Assembly (NCBI GenBank): GCA_029261795.1
Contig: JAJDAP010000108.1
Location: 20,915 to 84,914 of the forward strand
DNA from: Deltaproteobacteria bacterium
Lineage (GTDB): Bacteria > Myxococcota_A > UBA9160 > UBA6930
Length of the DNA stretch: 64,000 nt
Reading direction: 5' to 3'
Below the pieces are notes generated by a model. The model ran no database searches. It was not told the origin of the DNA and saw only the letters and a list, made by a program, of their open reading frames with translations. Made by a program: the position numbers and the translations under genes. Of this stretch, positions 41,925 through 50,608 are shown one piece after another. Numbering within the stretch: the first letter of the stretch is position 1; the number at the start of each line of letters is the position of its first letter.

Positions 41925-43205
41925 ATGTCGCCCACGCCGATGGCCAAGATGCCCGAGCCCGATCTCGAGTACCTGCCGATCCCGAAATCCCGCTACACGA
42001 GCGCCGAGTTCGCCGCGCTCGAGTGGGAGCGGATGTGGACGAAGGTCTGGTTGATGGCGGGCCGTGCCAGCGACATTCCCGAACCCGGCGACTATTTCAG
42101 CTTCGAGATCGGCAGTGAATCCGTGTTGGTGGTTCGCCAGCGCGATGGTTCGATCGCGGCGCGATACAACGTCTGCATGCATCGGGGCAATCGCTTGCGC
42201 GAACCCGGCCGCGGCCATGCCGAGGAATTCCGTTGTCTCTTTCACGGCTGGCGCTACGGCATCGACGGCACCCTGGAAGGCGCTCTCGACCCCGAGTGCT
42301 TCAAGCAAGGGGTCCCGACCGATCAGCTCAGCCTGCGGCCGGTGCGCTGCGAGAGCTGGGGTGGCTTCGTCTTCGTCTCGTTGAATCCGGAGGTGGGTCC
42401 GCTGCGGGATTACCTCGGTGTCATCCCGGAGCATCTCGATCCGTACGGTTTCGAGAACTGGAAGGTCGCCTACGACTGCACCATCGAGATCGAGTGCAAC
42501 TGGAAGACCTGCGTCGACGCGTTCAACGAGGCCTATCATCTCTCGTCTACCCACGCCTGGACCGTCGCCTTCAGCGACGACGTTCGTACCGTCTACGATT
42601 GCTACGACAAGCACACGCGCATGATCTTCCCCGAGCTCCAGGCGAGCCCGCGTTTCGCGCCGCCCGGAACGCTGACCGAAGAGATCAAGGAGATGTTCCT
42701 GAAGCGGGTGGGGGTGGATGTCGAGAACTTCGAGGGCGATTCGGATGCCGCGCGAGAGGCCTACGCCGAGGCAATTCACAAGATGGCGCCGATGCTAGGC
42801 GCGGATCTTGGCGACCTGAATCTGTCGCAGATGTGCGATGACTTCCACTACACGATCTTCCCGAACGTCACCTTCAACACACATAGCCTGTTCGTCTGGG
42901 TCTTCACGCACCGCCCGCATCCAACGGACCCGAATCGCATGTATTTCGATTTCATCAACTTGATGAACGCACCAGCCCAGGAGATTCCGCGGCCCGAGAA
43001 GGAGTTCTACTCCACCGCGAACGGCGACACCCTCGACGGCAAGTGCGAGGGAGGCGAACTGTTGGACGAGGATCTCTATAACCTGCCACGAATCCAACGC
43101 GGAATGAACTCGGCCGCTTTCGAGAACCTTCACCTCGGGACCCAGGAGGTCCGCATCCTGCACCATCAGAACACGTTGATGGGCTACATCGAGGGCAATG
43201 GATGA
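41925..43205 (+). CDS. Rieske aromatic ring-hydroxylating dioxygenase, large subunit
   Basis: The 426-residue protein has a Rieske domain near residues 79-105 with the pattern C-x-H-x17-C-x2-H (CMHRGNRL, then CLFHGWRY). The mononuclear iron site lies in NWKTCVDAFNEAYHLSSTH near 190, with the two His residues of the 2-His-1-carboxylate triad. The third ligand is expected in the C-terminal half. Such enzymes add O2 to aromatic or other rings using electrons from a ferredoxin. The start ATG 41925 has GGAG 7 nt upstream. The next gene, a Rieske ferredoxin, overlaps by 4 bp. Confidence 0.88.
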   Translation: MSPTPMAKMPEPDLEYLPIPKSRYTSAEFAALEWERMWTKVWLMAGRASDIPEPGDYFSFEIGSESVLVVRQRDGSIAARYNVCMHRGNRLREPGRGHAEEFRCLFHGWRYGIDGTLEGALDPECFKQGVPTDQLSLRPVRCESWGGFVFVSLNPEVGPLRDYLGVIPEHLDPYGFENWKVAYDCTIEIECNWKTCVDAFNEAYHLSSTHAWTVAFSDDVRTVYDCYDKHTRMIFPELQASPRFAPPGTLTEEIKEMFLKRVGVDVENFEGDSDAAREAYAEAIHKMAPMLGADLGDLNLSQMCDDFHYTIFPNVTFNTHSLFVWVFTHRPHPTDPNRMYFDFINLMNAPAQEIPRPEKEFYSTANGDTLDGKCEGGELLDEDLYNLPRIQRGMNSAAFENLHLGTQEVRILHHQNTLMGYIEGNG

Positions 43206-43555
43206 GCGACGCGGCCGCCGTCGACGGGGTGCTGGTCTGGCGTGTCATTCCGGTTTCCTTCCCGGCGGAAGGTCGGACTTGCGACTTCGAGATCGAAGGC
43301 ATCCGCCTGCTGCTGTGCAACGCGCTCGGGAATCCCTATGTCCTGCACGACGAGTGCCCTCACGAGCGCGTTCCGCTCGCTGGCGGGCGGCTCGAAGGAA
43401 CGGTGCTCGAGTGTCCACTCCACGGCGGAAAGGTGGACGTGCGGGACGGCGCAGTCGTCGAGCGCCCGATTCGAAAGCGGGCGACATGCTATGCGGTTCG
43501 GATCGGCGAACGCGGACTGGAAGTCGCATTGCCTGCCCACGATCCCGCGGCCTAG
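43202..43555 (+). CDS. Rieske-type [2Fe-2S] ferredoxin
   Basis: The 117-residue protein has the Rieske signature CPHERVPLAGG, then CPLHGGKVDV (C-x-H and C-x2-H), giving the cluster ligands. It is a soluble electron carrier for a dioxygenase. It overlaps the dioxygenase gene by 4 bp (ATGA), so the pair is co-produced. No reductase gene is nearby. Downstream, a truncated glycosyltransferase remnant on the opposite strand begins at 43605. Confidence 0.85.
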   Translation: MSDAAAVDGVLVWRVIPVSFPAEGRTCDFEIEGIRLLLCNALGNPYVLHDECPHERVPLAGGRLEGTVLECPLHGGKVDVRDGAVVERPIRKRATCYAVRIGERGLEVALPAHDPAA

Positions 43556-43604
43556 GTACGCGTTGAACTCGTGTTGAACATCCTCGAGCGGGAGGGAGGA
43601 CTCG

Positions 43605-43844
43605 GGGGAGCCATGTGTGCCAGCGCCAGCGGGTTCCGTCGTCGTACTCGATGCCGTGCTCCTGGCTGAACCAGTTCAGGCCATCCGTGCCTCTGGGAAG
43701 GCCGTCCGTCAAGACAGTGCCTGCGATGACGGCGGTCTGGGCCTCGTCTTGCCACAGGTAGTGGTTGCCCAGATTTACGAGCATCAACAGCGCCGAACCG
43801 GCCAGCAGGGCCGCGAGAATGGTGCGATCGGCCCCGCTGGTCAT
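43605..43844 (-). pseudogene. Truncated family-39-type glycosyltransferase remnant
   Basis: ATG 43844 (ATGA overlap with the upstream membrane gene) opens a frame whose first 80 residues look like a GT39/ArnT-type enzyme: a membrane helix, then NLGNHYLWQDEAQTAVIAGT, GLPRGTDGLNWFSQEHGIEY, and RWRWHTWLP. The Asp/Glu of the WQDEAQT motif is the usual catalytic region. The similarity ends at 43605 although the frame stays open, and the remaining roughly 400 residues of the family are missing. The Rieske ferredoxin gene ends 50 bp away, so this looks like a recombination junction. Confidence 0.75.
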
Positions 43845-45361
43845 CCCTCGGAAACCGACGACGCCGGCCGGAGGAGCCTCCGCAGACGGAGGCCGGACAG
43901 GGCGAGGATGGCGAGCCAGGCCGCGGCCAGACCGGCGGCCACGCTCGGTGCTCCTGCGAAGCCCCGCCACCCGACGGCCAGCTTCAAGACCCACGGCGAG
44001 AATTGCCCCTCGACCACGGTGTTGGCGTAGCCCACCAGCGGACTCATCGCGGGATCGAACAAGAAGCCGAGCTGTGGCTCGAATTCCAGATAGCCGAGCG
44101 ACTGGATGGCCGAGCCCCAGTTTCCGACCAGGAGAAGGAGTTGGATCCCGGCTCCGACGGCCAGTGTGCCGATCCAGACCAGGCGCGCCGTCTTGCCTGG
44201 CGCCGAATCCAGCCACGGACCGATGCCTAACATTAGAAGAGGTGTGGCGACGAACAGGTAGCGTGGGCCTGGCGCGGAGTAGAGCCCGGACCAGATCTTG
44301 AACTTGGCGCAGAAGAAGAGAAAGCTGAGGCTGATCCCGAGCGCGGCGAGTGCCGCTACGCGCCGCGTTCGCAGGAGGCGCGGGAACACCGCGCAGGCGA
44401 CCAGCAGCGGAGGCGAATAGAGAAAGACGCTGGTGCTCGGGCTGATCAGGAAGCCCGCCAGGCCTTCGGCAAGGGGCGTGGAGAACAACTGCCACTGCGA
44501 AACCATCGGCGACGCGAACCAGGTCCCCCACTTCGCGTGGTTCACCCCGGCATGGATCGCTACCGCAATGAAGAACGGCAACAGGATGAAGGGGGCATCG
44601 CGAAGGAAGGCGCGTGCGCAATCCGCGAGGTTCTCGGTGCGGTGGACCCGCGTCAGGCCAAAGGCCAGAGTCAGTGCCAGGCCGGCACCCGCGATCAGCG
44701 CCGGGACCCGAACCAGAAGGATGGCCGACGCCAGGCTGCAGCCGAGTAGCAACTGTCCTCGCCGGCCGCTGCGCGACCACGAGAGCAGGGCCAGCAAGGA
44801 GCCCAGGATCAGGATCGCTTCGGTCGTGTGCCGAAGGAAGTAGGCGGACATCGGAGCCACATAGGTCGTACACCCGAGCGCGAGTGCGGCCACCGCAGAG
44901 GAGCGCAACGAAACACCGAGGGCGCGCTCGAACCAGAAGAAGACCACGACCAGCAGCGCACTCGCGACCACGCCGTAGAACGAGGTCGTCAGGATCTCGA
45001 GGGTTCCACCGAAGCGCAGCGGACCCGCGCCCCCGGGAGGCCCCGCAGCAACGGCCGCCCAGTCGTCGGGAAGTGCCGCGCGCGACAACGCACCCACGCC
45101 GTAGAAGGGAAGGGCGAGTATGGACTGTCCGATCGCGAAGTGGTTGTAGCTGGCACCATCGGCACCCAGGAACACGTGGCGACCTGGCGGTACGGAGAGG
45201 CGACCGAGCAGATAGATCGAGCGCGTCGTTTCGAAGACGCCGATCTCGTCGGTTCCCTTGAAGCTCCCGTGGTGAAAACCGCCGTAGAGAACCACGAAGA
45301 AGACGGCCAAGGCACCAGCGACACGGCGATCATGGCCGCCGGGAGCGGAACGGGCGCGCAT
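43841..45361 (-). CDS. Polytopic membrane protein (mannosyltransferase-like)
   Basis: The 506-residue protein has about ten to twelve hydrophobic segments and a periplasmic loop early on with FKGTDEIGVFETTRSIYLLG. The Asp-Glu in this loop sits like the catalytic acids of GT-C glycosyltransferases. No strong family motif was recognised, so the enzymatic role is inferred from topology and from the truncated GT39-type partner downstream (4-bp ATGA overlap). It may transfer a sugar from a polyprenyl carrier to an acceptor in the periplasm. It is divergent from the deacylase gene at 45399 over a 37-bp spacer. Confidence 0.65.
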   Translation of the reverse strand: MRARSAPGGHDRRVAGALAVFFVVLYGGFHHGSFKGTDEIGVFETTRSIYLLGRLSVPPGRHVFLGADGASYNHFAIGQSILALPFYGVGALSRAALPDDWAAVAAGPPGGAGPLRFGGTLEILTTSFYGVVASALLVVVFFWFERALGVSLRSSAVAALALGCTTYVAPMSAYFLRHTTEAILILGSLLALLSWSRSGRRGQLLLGCSLASAILLVRVPALIAGAGLALTLAFGLTRVHRTENLADCARAFLRDAPFILLPFFIAVAIHAGVNHAKWGTWFASPMVSQWQLFSTPLAEGLAGFLISPSTSVFLYSPPLLVACAVFPRLLRTRRVAALAALGISLSFLFFCAKFKIWSGLYSAPGPRYLFVATPLLMLGIGPWLDSAPGKTARLVWIGTLAVGAGIQLLLLVGNWGSAIQSLGYLEFEPQLGFLFDPAMSPLVGYANTVVEGQFSPWVLKLAVGWRGFAGAPSVAAGLAAAWLAILALSGLRLRRLLRPASSVSEG

Positions 45362-45398
45362 TCGTCAAGTATACTGGAGCGCGTTCTGGAGGTGGACC

Positions 45399-47138
45399 AT
45401 GCACGATCTGATCGTTCGCGGCGGCACGATCGTCGATGGAACCGGCGCCGCTCCCTTCAAGGGCGACGTGGCGATCCGCAACGGAATCATCGTCGAAGTC
45501 GGACGGGTGACCGAAGCCGACAGCGAAGAGATCGACGCGACCGGAAAGCTCGTCACGCCCGGTTTCGTCGACGTGCACACGCACTATGACGGCCAGGCGA
45601 CCTGGGATCCGGTTCTCACGCCGACGGCGTGGCACGGAGTGACCACCTTGGTGATGGGCAATTGCGGCGTCGGCTTCGCGCCGGTACGTCCGGGCCAGGA
45701 GGAATACCTGATCCAGTTGATGGAGGGTGTCGAGGACATTCCGGGGACGGCCCTGCACGAGGGGATCCAGTGGGGCTGGGAGAGCTTCCCGGATTACCTC
45801 GATGCACTCGACGAGTTGAAGTGGACGATGGATGTCGGGACCCAGGTGCCCCACGGTGCCGTGCGGACCTACGTGATGGGCGACCGCGGCGCGAAGAACG
45901 AGCCGGCGACGGCCGAAGACATCGCCGAGCAGGCACGGTTGGTAAAGGAGGGCATCGCGGCCGGCGCGCTCGGGTTCTCGATGTCTCGCACGATCGTGCA
46001 CCGCGCGGTCGACGGCGAAGTGGTGCCTGGGACCCATGCTGCCGAAGACGAGATCTTCGGCATTTCCCGGGTGTTAGGCGAGCTCGGGCAGGGCATCGTC
46101 GAGCTCGCGCCCGCGGGTGTCCAGGGTGAGGACATGTCGGCACCGGAGAAGGAAATCGACTGGATGGCGCGGCTCTCGGCCGAGATCGGTCGCCCGGTCT
46201 CGTTCGCGCTGGTGCAGCACGACATCGCGCCGGACCACTGGTCGCGGCTCCTGTCGTTGTGCGACGAAGCCGGCGAGCGCCATGGTGCGATCCTGCGCCC
46301 CCAGGTCGGCGCGCGCCCGAGTACGCTGCTGATCGGACATCAGACCTTCTCGCCCTTCACCTTCCGGCCGAGCTACATGCAACTGCGCTCGCTGGATTTC
46401 GAAGCGCGCATCGAACGTTTGCGCGACCCGGCGCTGCGGGCCAGCATCCTCGCCGAGGAGTCGACCTATCCGGTGCCCCAGCTCAAGGTCGTGGTCGACA
46501 TGATCGCGAACGGGCTCGACAAGATCTTCCGCCTGGGCAACCCGCCGGATTACGAGCCGCCGCCGGAACAGAGCGTGAAGTGCCAGGCCGAAGCGAACGG
46601 GACCGACGCCTACGCGCTGCTCTACGACTGGATGCTCGAGATGGAAGGCAAGCAGCTCCTGATGCTGACGTTGCTGAACTACAGCGGCCTCGATCTCGAG
46701 CCGGTACGCGCCATGCTGCAGCATCCACGCAGCGCCTTCGGGCTCGGAGACGGCGGCGCTCATTGCGGCGCGATCTGCGATGCCAGCATGCCGACTTCGC
46801 TGCTGGCCCACTGGGCGCGCGACCGGACGCGTGGCCCGAAGCTGCCCATCGAGTTCGTGGTTGCCAAGATGACCCGCGACACCGCCGACCTCTACGGGCT
46901 GAACGATCGCGGCATACTCGCGCCGGGCATGAAGGGCGACCTCAACGTGATCGACTTCGATGCATTGGGTCTCGAGATTCCCGAACTCGTGCACGATCTG
47001 CCTGCTGGCGCCGGTCGCCTGATCCAGCGCGCGACCGGCTATCTCGCCACGGTGGTCAGCGGAGAGGTGACGTTTCGGGATGGAAAGCACACGGGTGCAC
47101 TTCCCGGGCGTCTCGTGCGCGGGCCACAAACCGCCTGA
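45399..47138 (+). CDS. N-acyl-D-amino-acid deacylase-like amidohydrolase
   Basis: The 579-residue enzyme begins [20 protein letters not shown]. The metal site is in [17 protein letters not shown] near residue 50, followed by [13 protein letters not shown] later ligand region is [20 protein letters not shown] near 450. These are typical of D-aminoacylase/dihydroorotase-like enzymes. They cleave N-acyl groups from D-amino acids or related amides. ATG 45399 has GGAGG 6 nt upstream, and TATACT (45370-45375) may be its -10. A second copy of this kind lies at 59900-61636. Confidence 0.85.
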   Translation: MHDLIVRGGTIVDGTGAAPFKGDVAIRNGIIVEVGRVTEADSEEIDATGKLVTPGFVDVHTHYDGQATWDPVLTPTAWHGVTTLVMGNCGVGFAPVRPGQEEYLIQLMEGVEDIPGTALHEGIQWGWESFPDYLDALDELKWTMDVGTQVPHGAVRTYVMGDRGAKNEPATAEDIAEQARLVKEGIAAGALGFSMSRTIVHRAVDGEVVPGTHAAEDEIFGISRVLGELGQGIVELAPAGVQGEDMSAPEKEIDWMARLSAEIGRPVSFALVQHDIAPDHWSRLLSLCDEAGERHGAILRPQVGARPSTLLIGHQTFSPFTFRPSYMQLRSLDFEARIERLRDPALRASILAEESTYPVPQLKVVVDMIANGLDKIFRLGNPPDYEPPPEQSVKCQAEANGTDAYALLYDWMLEMEGKQLLMLTLLNYSGLDLEPVRAMLQHPRSAFGLGDGGAHCGAICDASMPTSLLAHWARDRTRGPKLPIEFVVAKMTRDTADLYGLNDRGILAPGMKGDLNVIDFDALGLEIPELVHDLPAGAGRLIQRATGYLATVVSGEVTFRDGKHTGALPGRLVRGPQTA

Positions 47139-47229
47139 GAGGCCGCGGCGCGCCTCCCAACGCGGTAGGGGCTCAATCGAGCGCGCGGGCCCGCCGATCA
47201 GGGCTGCCGGGGGAACGGCATGCAGATCC

Positions 47230-47386
47230 TGGATGGGCGCCGAGGGCCTGATCCAATGGGAGATGTCGAAGCGTCGGGTCTCGCTAGGTCTCAGCGACCC
47301 GGTACTTTCGAACCGCTTCCTGATGTGGGGATTCTTCGGGCTCTCGACGACGCTGATGGTGGCGGTCCCGTTCGCGCTCCACCTGA
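47230..47386 (+). pseudogene. Fragment of an integral membrane protein
   Basis: A frame with MSKRRVSLGLSDPVLSNRFL and MWGFFGLSTTLMVAVPFALH resembles the start of a polytopic membrane protein (a cytoplasmic segment followed by the first helix). It is bounded by a non-homologous sequence on both sides, and the rest of the gene is not present. The stretch 47139-47470 between the deacylase gene and the GST remnant thus holds only gene fragments. Confidence 0.5.
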
Positions 47387-47470
47387 ACCGGATCTCGGCT
47401 GCGACCAGGAACGGATCGCGCGCACGAGGGCTTCGGCCAGCTAGCATCCCTGGACCCCGGTCTCGCGGGG

Positions 47471-47926
47471 TTGTGGAGGATCCATGCTGACCTCGTGCTT
47501 GCCGAGTCCGGCGCGATCGTCGAGTACGTGACGGAACGCTACGGCGGGGGACGCCTGGCTCCCGCGATCGGGGATGCCCAGCGTGGTCCCTATCTCCAGT
47601 GGTTCCACTACTGCGAAGCCACCGCCGGCGCCGCGATGAGTCCGGTGATCTTTCACACGCGCTACGTCGCGGATTCCGGCGAGCGGGGTGACCTCATCGA
47701 GGTGTGGACCCACCGGTCTCGAATGGCCCTGCGCCCGGTGGAAGCGTATCTGGGCGACCGGACCTGGCTGCTGGGCGACGAATTCAGCGCAGCCGATATC
47801 ATGCTGGGCTATACGATCGCGGTCGCCGAGATCTTCGGAGTTCTCGACGAGCAGTTTCCAGGGCTGAAGGCGTACTTCGGGCGGTTGGCCGCCCGACCGG
47901 CATTCAAATGGGCGGTCGCCGACTAG
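47471..47926 (+). pseudogene. 5'-truncated glutathione S-transferase-like remnant
   Basis: From ADLVLAESGAIVEYVTERYG, which is the end of the N-terminal thioredoxin-like domain of GSTs, the sequence continues into a complete C-terminal helical domain (ending AYFGRLAARPAFKWAV). About 60 N-terminal residues with the glutathione-binding site are absent. A TTG at 47471 could start a protein, but it would lack glutathione binding. It is a remnant, although translation cannot be excluded. Confidence 0.75.
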
Positions 47927-47945
47927 CATCACGGGGAGTAAGCCG

Positions 47946-48494
47946 ATGGATCGAAAGAACTGTGTGCTCTACAGCGGCGCTGCATCGGGCGCCGAAGCAG
48001 CCTTTGGAGCCGGGGCTCAGCAATATCGGATCGCCGAGGTGAACTACAGCTTCGAGGGCCACAAGGATGCGCGCACCCGCGGCCTCCGTGTGCTGACGCC
48101 GGAAGAACTCGAGCAGGGTGATGTGAGCCTCGAGTACGTCAGCAAGCTGATGCATCGCGAGTACCGCGACACGCCGCTATTCAAGCGCGTTCTCCAGAGC
48201 ATCTGGCACCAGGTCAACAGTGGCCAGGAAGTCTGGGTCGTGGGTCGGATCCTCGACGATCAGACCGTGAAGGGCGGCACGGGTTGGGGCGCCGAGTTCG
48301 CGAAGCTCTGCAACAAGCCGCTCTCCGTTTTCGATCAGGCCCGTGGCGAGTGGTACCGCTGGCAAGGGGAACTCTGGGATGTCCTCCACGAGCCGAAGAT
48401 CGAACACCCGCACTTCACCGGCACCGGAACGCGTTTCCTCGAGGACAACGGGACCGCCGCGATCAACGCGCTCTTCGCTCGGAGCTTCGACTAG
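47946..48494 (+). CDS. SLOG/YspA-like predicted nucleotide-binding protein (unnamed family)
   Basis: The 182-residue protein starts MDRKNCVLYSGAASGAEAAF, a Rossmann-like strand-Gly-rich turn. Later NYSFEGHKDARTRGLRVLTP and VKGGTGWGAEFAKLCNKPLS read like the nucleotide-binding turns of SLOG/YspA-like proteins. The end RGEWYRWQGELWDVLHEPKI is aromatic. The assignment to SLOG is by pattern and uncertain. Start ATG 47946 is 19 bp after the GST remnant. It is tail-to-tail with the DksA-like gene. Confidence 0.6.
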   Translation: MDRKNCVLYSGAASGAEAAFGAGAQQYRIAEVNYSFEGHKDARTRGLRVLTPEELEQGDVSLEYVSKLMHREYRDTPLFKRVLQSIWHQVNSGQEVWVVGRILDDQTVKGGTGWGAEFAKLCNKPLSVFDQARGEWYRWQGELWDVLHEPKIEHPHFTGTGTRFLEDNGTAAINALFARSFD

Positions 48495-48504
48495 GCGATC
48501 GCGC

Positions 48505-48867
48505 CTAACTGCTCCGGGCTTCGCTCTTGCTCTGGCACGCAATGCAGAACGCAGCCTCGGGCCGGGCATGCAAACGGCCAGCCTCGATGCCGTCGCCACA
48601 CTCGAGGCAGAAGCCGTACTCGAGGGCATCGCAGCGGCGCAGTGCGGCCTCGACCTGTTGCAAGCGCAGCGCGGCTGCGCGTCGACCCGCCTGGACCATC
48701 GATTGCTGTTGGATGGCGTCGATTCTGGACACCCGTCCGATCGGCTGATCGAGGGCTACCGGCGCGGCGGCCTCGGCGGCAGCATCGAGCGCGCCCTGGA
48801 GTTCTTCGCGTAGTTCGAGCAGGGCCCGATGAAGCGCGCTGGATTGGGCGTTGGTCAGATCCGGCAT
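48505..48867 (-). CDS. DksA/TraR-type zinc finger protein
   Basis: The 120-residue protein has an N-terminal coiled-coil (SALHRALLELREELQGALDA) and a C-terminal four-Cys zinc finger with CLECGDGIEAGRLHARPEAA followed by CIAC. This matches the C-x2-C-x17-C-x2-C pattern of DksA/TraR. Proteins of this family bind RNA polymerase's secondary channel and work with ppGpp. The DksA coiled-coil tip Asp residues (DALD) are not clearly recognisable, so it may be a DksA-like variant. The start is ATG 48867, divergent from the TetR gene at 48980. Confidence 0.82.
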   Translation of the reverse strand: MPDLTNAQSSALHRALLELREELQGALDAAAEAAAPVALDQPIGRVSRIDAIQQQSMVQAGRRAAALRLQQVEAALRRCDALEYGFCLECGDGIEAGRLHARPEAAFCIACQSKSEARSS

Positions 48868-48924
48868 GGCCCGGGTTCTACTCCCGGAACGCTTCCTCGT
48901 CACGTTGGTGATTCCCCCAGGGGA

Positions 48925-48946
48925 TACATTCAAATATAAACTTGTA
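48925..48946. promoter_or_regulatory. AT-rich imperfect palindrome upstream of a TetR gene (candidate operator)
   Basis: TACATTCAAATATAAACTTGTA is flanked by TACA/TGTA ends and lies between the DksA-like and TetR genes, about 33 bp before ATG 48980. The symmetry is partial (TACA...TGTA; CAA...TTG). TATAAA could act as a -10. It is a natural candidate for the adjacent TetR protein's own operator. Confidence 0.45.
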
Positions 48947-48979
48947 ATGGTGTGTACCCATTGGCTAGGGTCCCCGGCC

Positions 48980-49609
48980 ATGGTTGCCAGTGCCCCGAAC
49001 CTCTTCGAGTTGCCCCGCCGCGAGCGCCGCAAGCTCGAGATGCGGAGCCGCATCCTCGAGGCAGCGGGCGCGCTCTTCGAGGAGAAGGGCTTCAAGGCCA
49101 GCAAGGTTTCCGAGATCTGCGAGCGCGCGGATATCGCCCAGAAGACCTTCTTCAATCACTTCCCAGCCAAGCGTGATGTGCTGCGCGAGATTGCTCACTA
49201 CTGCGTCGACCAGCTCCGCATGGATGTCGAGGCGGTGAGCGAGGCCGAACTCTCCACCCGCGAGCGTTTGCTGGCGTTCTTCGGGCACATGGCCCAGGGC
49301 ATCATCGATGCGGGTCCCATGAATCGCGAGATGGTGACCGAGCTGGTCCACGTGCTGAACGACGGCGAAGAGCGTTCCGAGCGGGCCACCATGCTCCTCG
49401 ATGCCTTCGGCGCGATCGTACGGGGCGGGCTCGAGGCGGGCGAGATCACACGGCGACACGAACTCGAGACGCTCACCGAGATGATCCTCGGCGCCTACTA
49501 CGTGCTGATGTTCAACTACGCCAATCTCGAGGCGTTTCCGATCGTGCAGCATGCCGAAGCATCGGCACGCTTTCTGGCAGACGCGTTGGCTCCACACCCC
49601 AGCGAATAA
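48980..49609 (+). CDS. TetR-family transcriptional regulator
   Basis: The 209-residue protein has a typical N-terminal HTH: RILEAAGALFEEKGFKASKV, then CERADIAQKTFFNHFPAKRD. The C-terminal domain is helical with an EMILGAYYVLMFNYANLE segment. Start ATG 48980 is used; an in-frame ATG at 48947 would add eleven residues. It precedes the KshA-like oxygenase gene by 21 bp (AAGGA before that start), so it likely controls its own operon with the oxygenase and amidohydrolase. Confidence 0.86.
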   Translation: MVASAPNLFELPRRERRKLEMRSRILEAAGALFEEKGFKASKVSEICERADIAQKTFFNHFPAKRDVLREIAHYCVDQLRMDVEAVSEAELSTRERLLAFFGHMAQGIIDAGPMNREMVTELVHVLNDGEERSERATMLLDAFGAIVRGGLEAGEITRRHELETLTEMILGAYYVLMFNYANLEAFPIVQHAEASARFLADALAPHPSE

Positions 49610-49630
49610 CATTTCGAAGGAACCCGATTC

Positions 49631-50608
49631 ATGGCCAAACGAGAACTCGAACACGACCACCTTCCCCTGCCGAACGGCTGGTTCGCCGTGGCGTTCAGTC
49701 GCGACGTGCAGGACGGGGAGGTCGTTCCCGTCGAATATTTCGGCGAGGAGCTCGTGCTCTTCCGTACCCGGTCGGGACACGCCAAGGTGCTCGATCCTTT
49801 CTGTCCGCATCTCGGGGCGCATCTCGGTCATGGCGGTCGCGTGATGGGCGAGACGATCCGCTGCCCCTTCCACGCCTGGCAATTCGATGGAACCAGCGGC
49901 CAGTGTACGCACATCCCCTACAGCGAGCGCATCCCCAAGAAGGCGCGGGTCCGGAGTTGGGACGTGCAGGAGAAGAACGGCTTCATCTGGGTCTGGTACC
50001 ACAGCGAGCAGAAGCCGCCGGAATGGGATTTCCCCGAGCTTCCCGAGTTCAGTGATTCCGAGTGGAGCCCACCGCGGCAGTTCGACCTGATTCTCGACTC
50101 CTATGTCCAGGACACCCACGAGAACAACAACGATCCGGTGCATTTCCAGTACGTCCACAAGGCGACCCAGGCGATGGAAGGCGACATTCACTACGACCCC
50201 GATTCCACCCACTACCGGATCACCAATTCGAGCGAACAGGAGACGCCCTTCGGAACCTTCACGATGACGTTGGTGCGGGATTCCTGGGGTCTCGGGCTGA
50301 CGGCCGTGCGCAGCGAGGGAATTCCCGGAGCGGGCCTGTTGATGTACTCGTCGACGACCCCGATCAACGATGGTCAGGTCCACTCGCGATGGCTGCTCAC
50401 CTGCTCGAACAACATGGTGGATCTGGCGGGCGAGGAGTTCATGGCCAACCTCACCGCCGGAGTGGAACAGGATTTCGATATCTGGAAGAACAAGGTCCAT
50501 CGCTCGCGACCGATGCTATGCGACGGTGACGAGTATCTCGCTGGTTTCCGGCGCTGGGCGCGCCAGTTCTATACCGAGCCGGTCGGCGCGGTGGAGGTGG
50601 CTGAATAA
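49631..50608 (+). CDS. KshA-like Rieske oxygenase (3-ketosteroid 9-alpha-hydroxylase type)
   Basis: The 325-residue protein has the Rieske ligands in DPFCPHLGAHLGHGGRVMGE and CPFHAWQFDG (C-x-H...C-x2-H). The mononuclear iron site is DTHENNNDPVHFQYVH, with D-x2-H-x4-H, as in KshA. Its opening LPNGWFAVAF is typical of the KshA/DAF-36-like group. KshA hydroxylates the steroid ring B. The reductase (KshB) is not in the window. The amidohydrolase gene follows, with the stop and start overlapping by one base. A steroid or other cyclic substrate is inferred. Confidence 0.85.
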   Translation: MAKRELEHDHLPLPNGWFAVAFSRDVQDGEVVPVEYFGEELVLFRTRSGHAKVLDPFCPHLGAHLGHGGRVMGETIRCPFHAWQFDGTSGQCTHIPYSERIPKKARVRSWDVQEKNGFIWVWYHSEQKPPEWDFPELPEFSDSEWSPPRQFDLILDSYVQDTHENNNDPVHFQYVHKATQAMEGDIHYDPDSTHYRITNSSEQETPFGTFTMTLVRDSWGLGLTAVRSEGIPGAGLLMYSSTTPINDGQVHSRWLLTCSNNMVDLAGEEFMANLTAGVEQDFDIWKNKVHRSRPMLCDGDEYLAGFRRWARQFYTEPVGAVEVAE

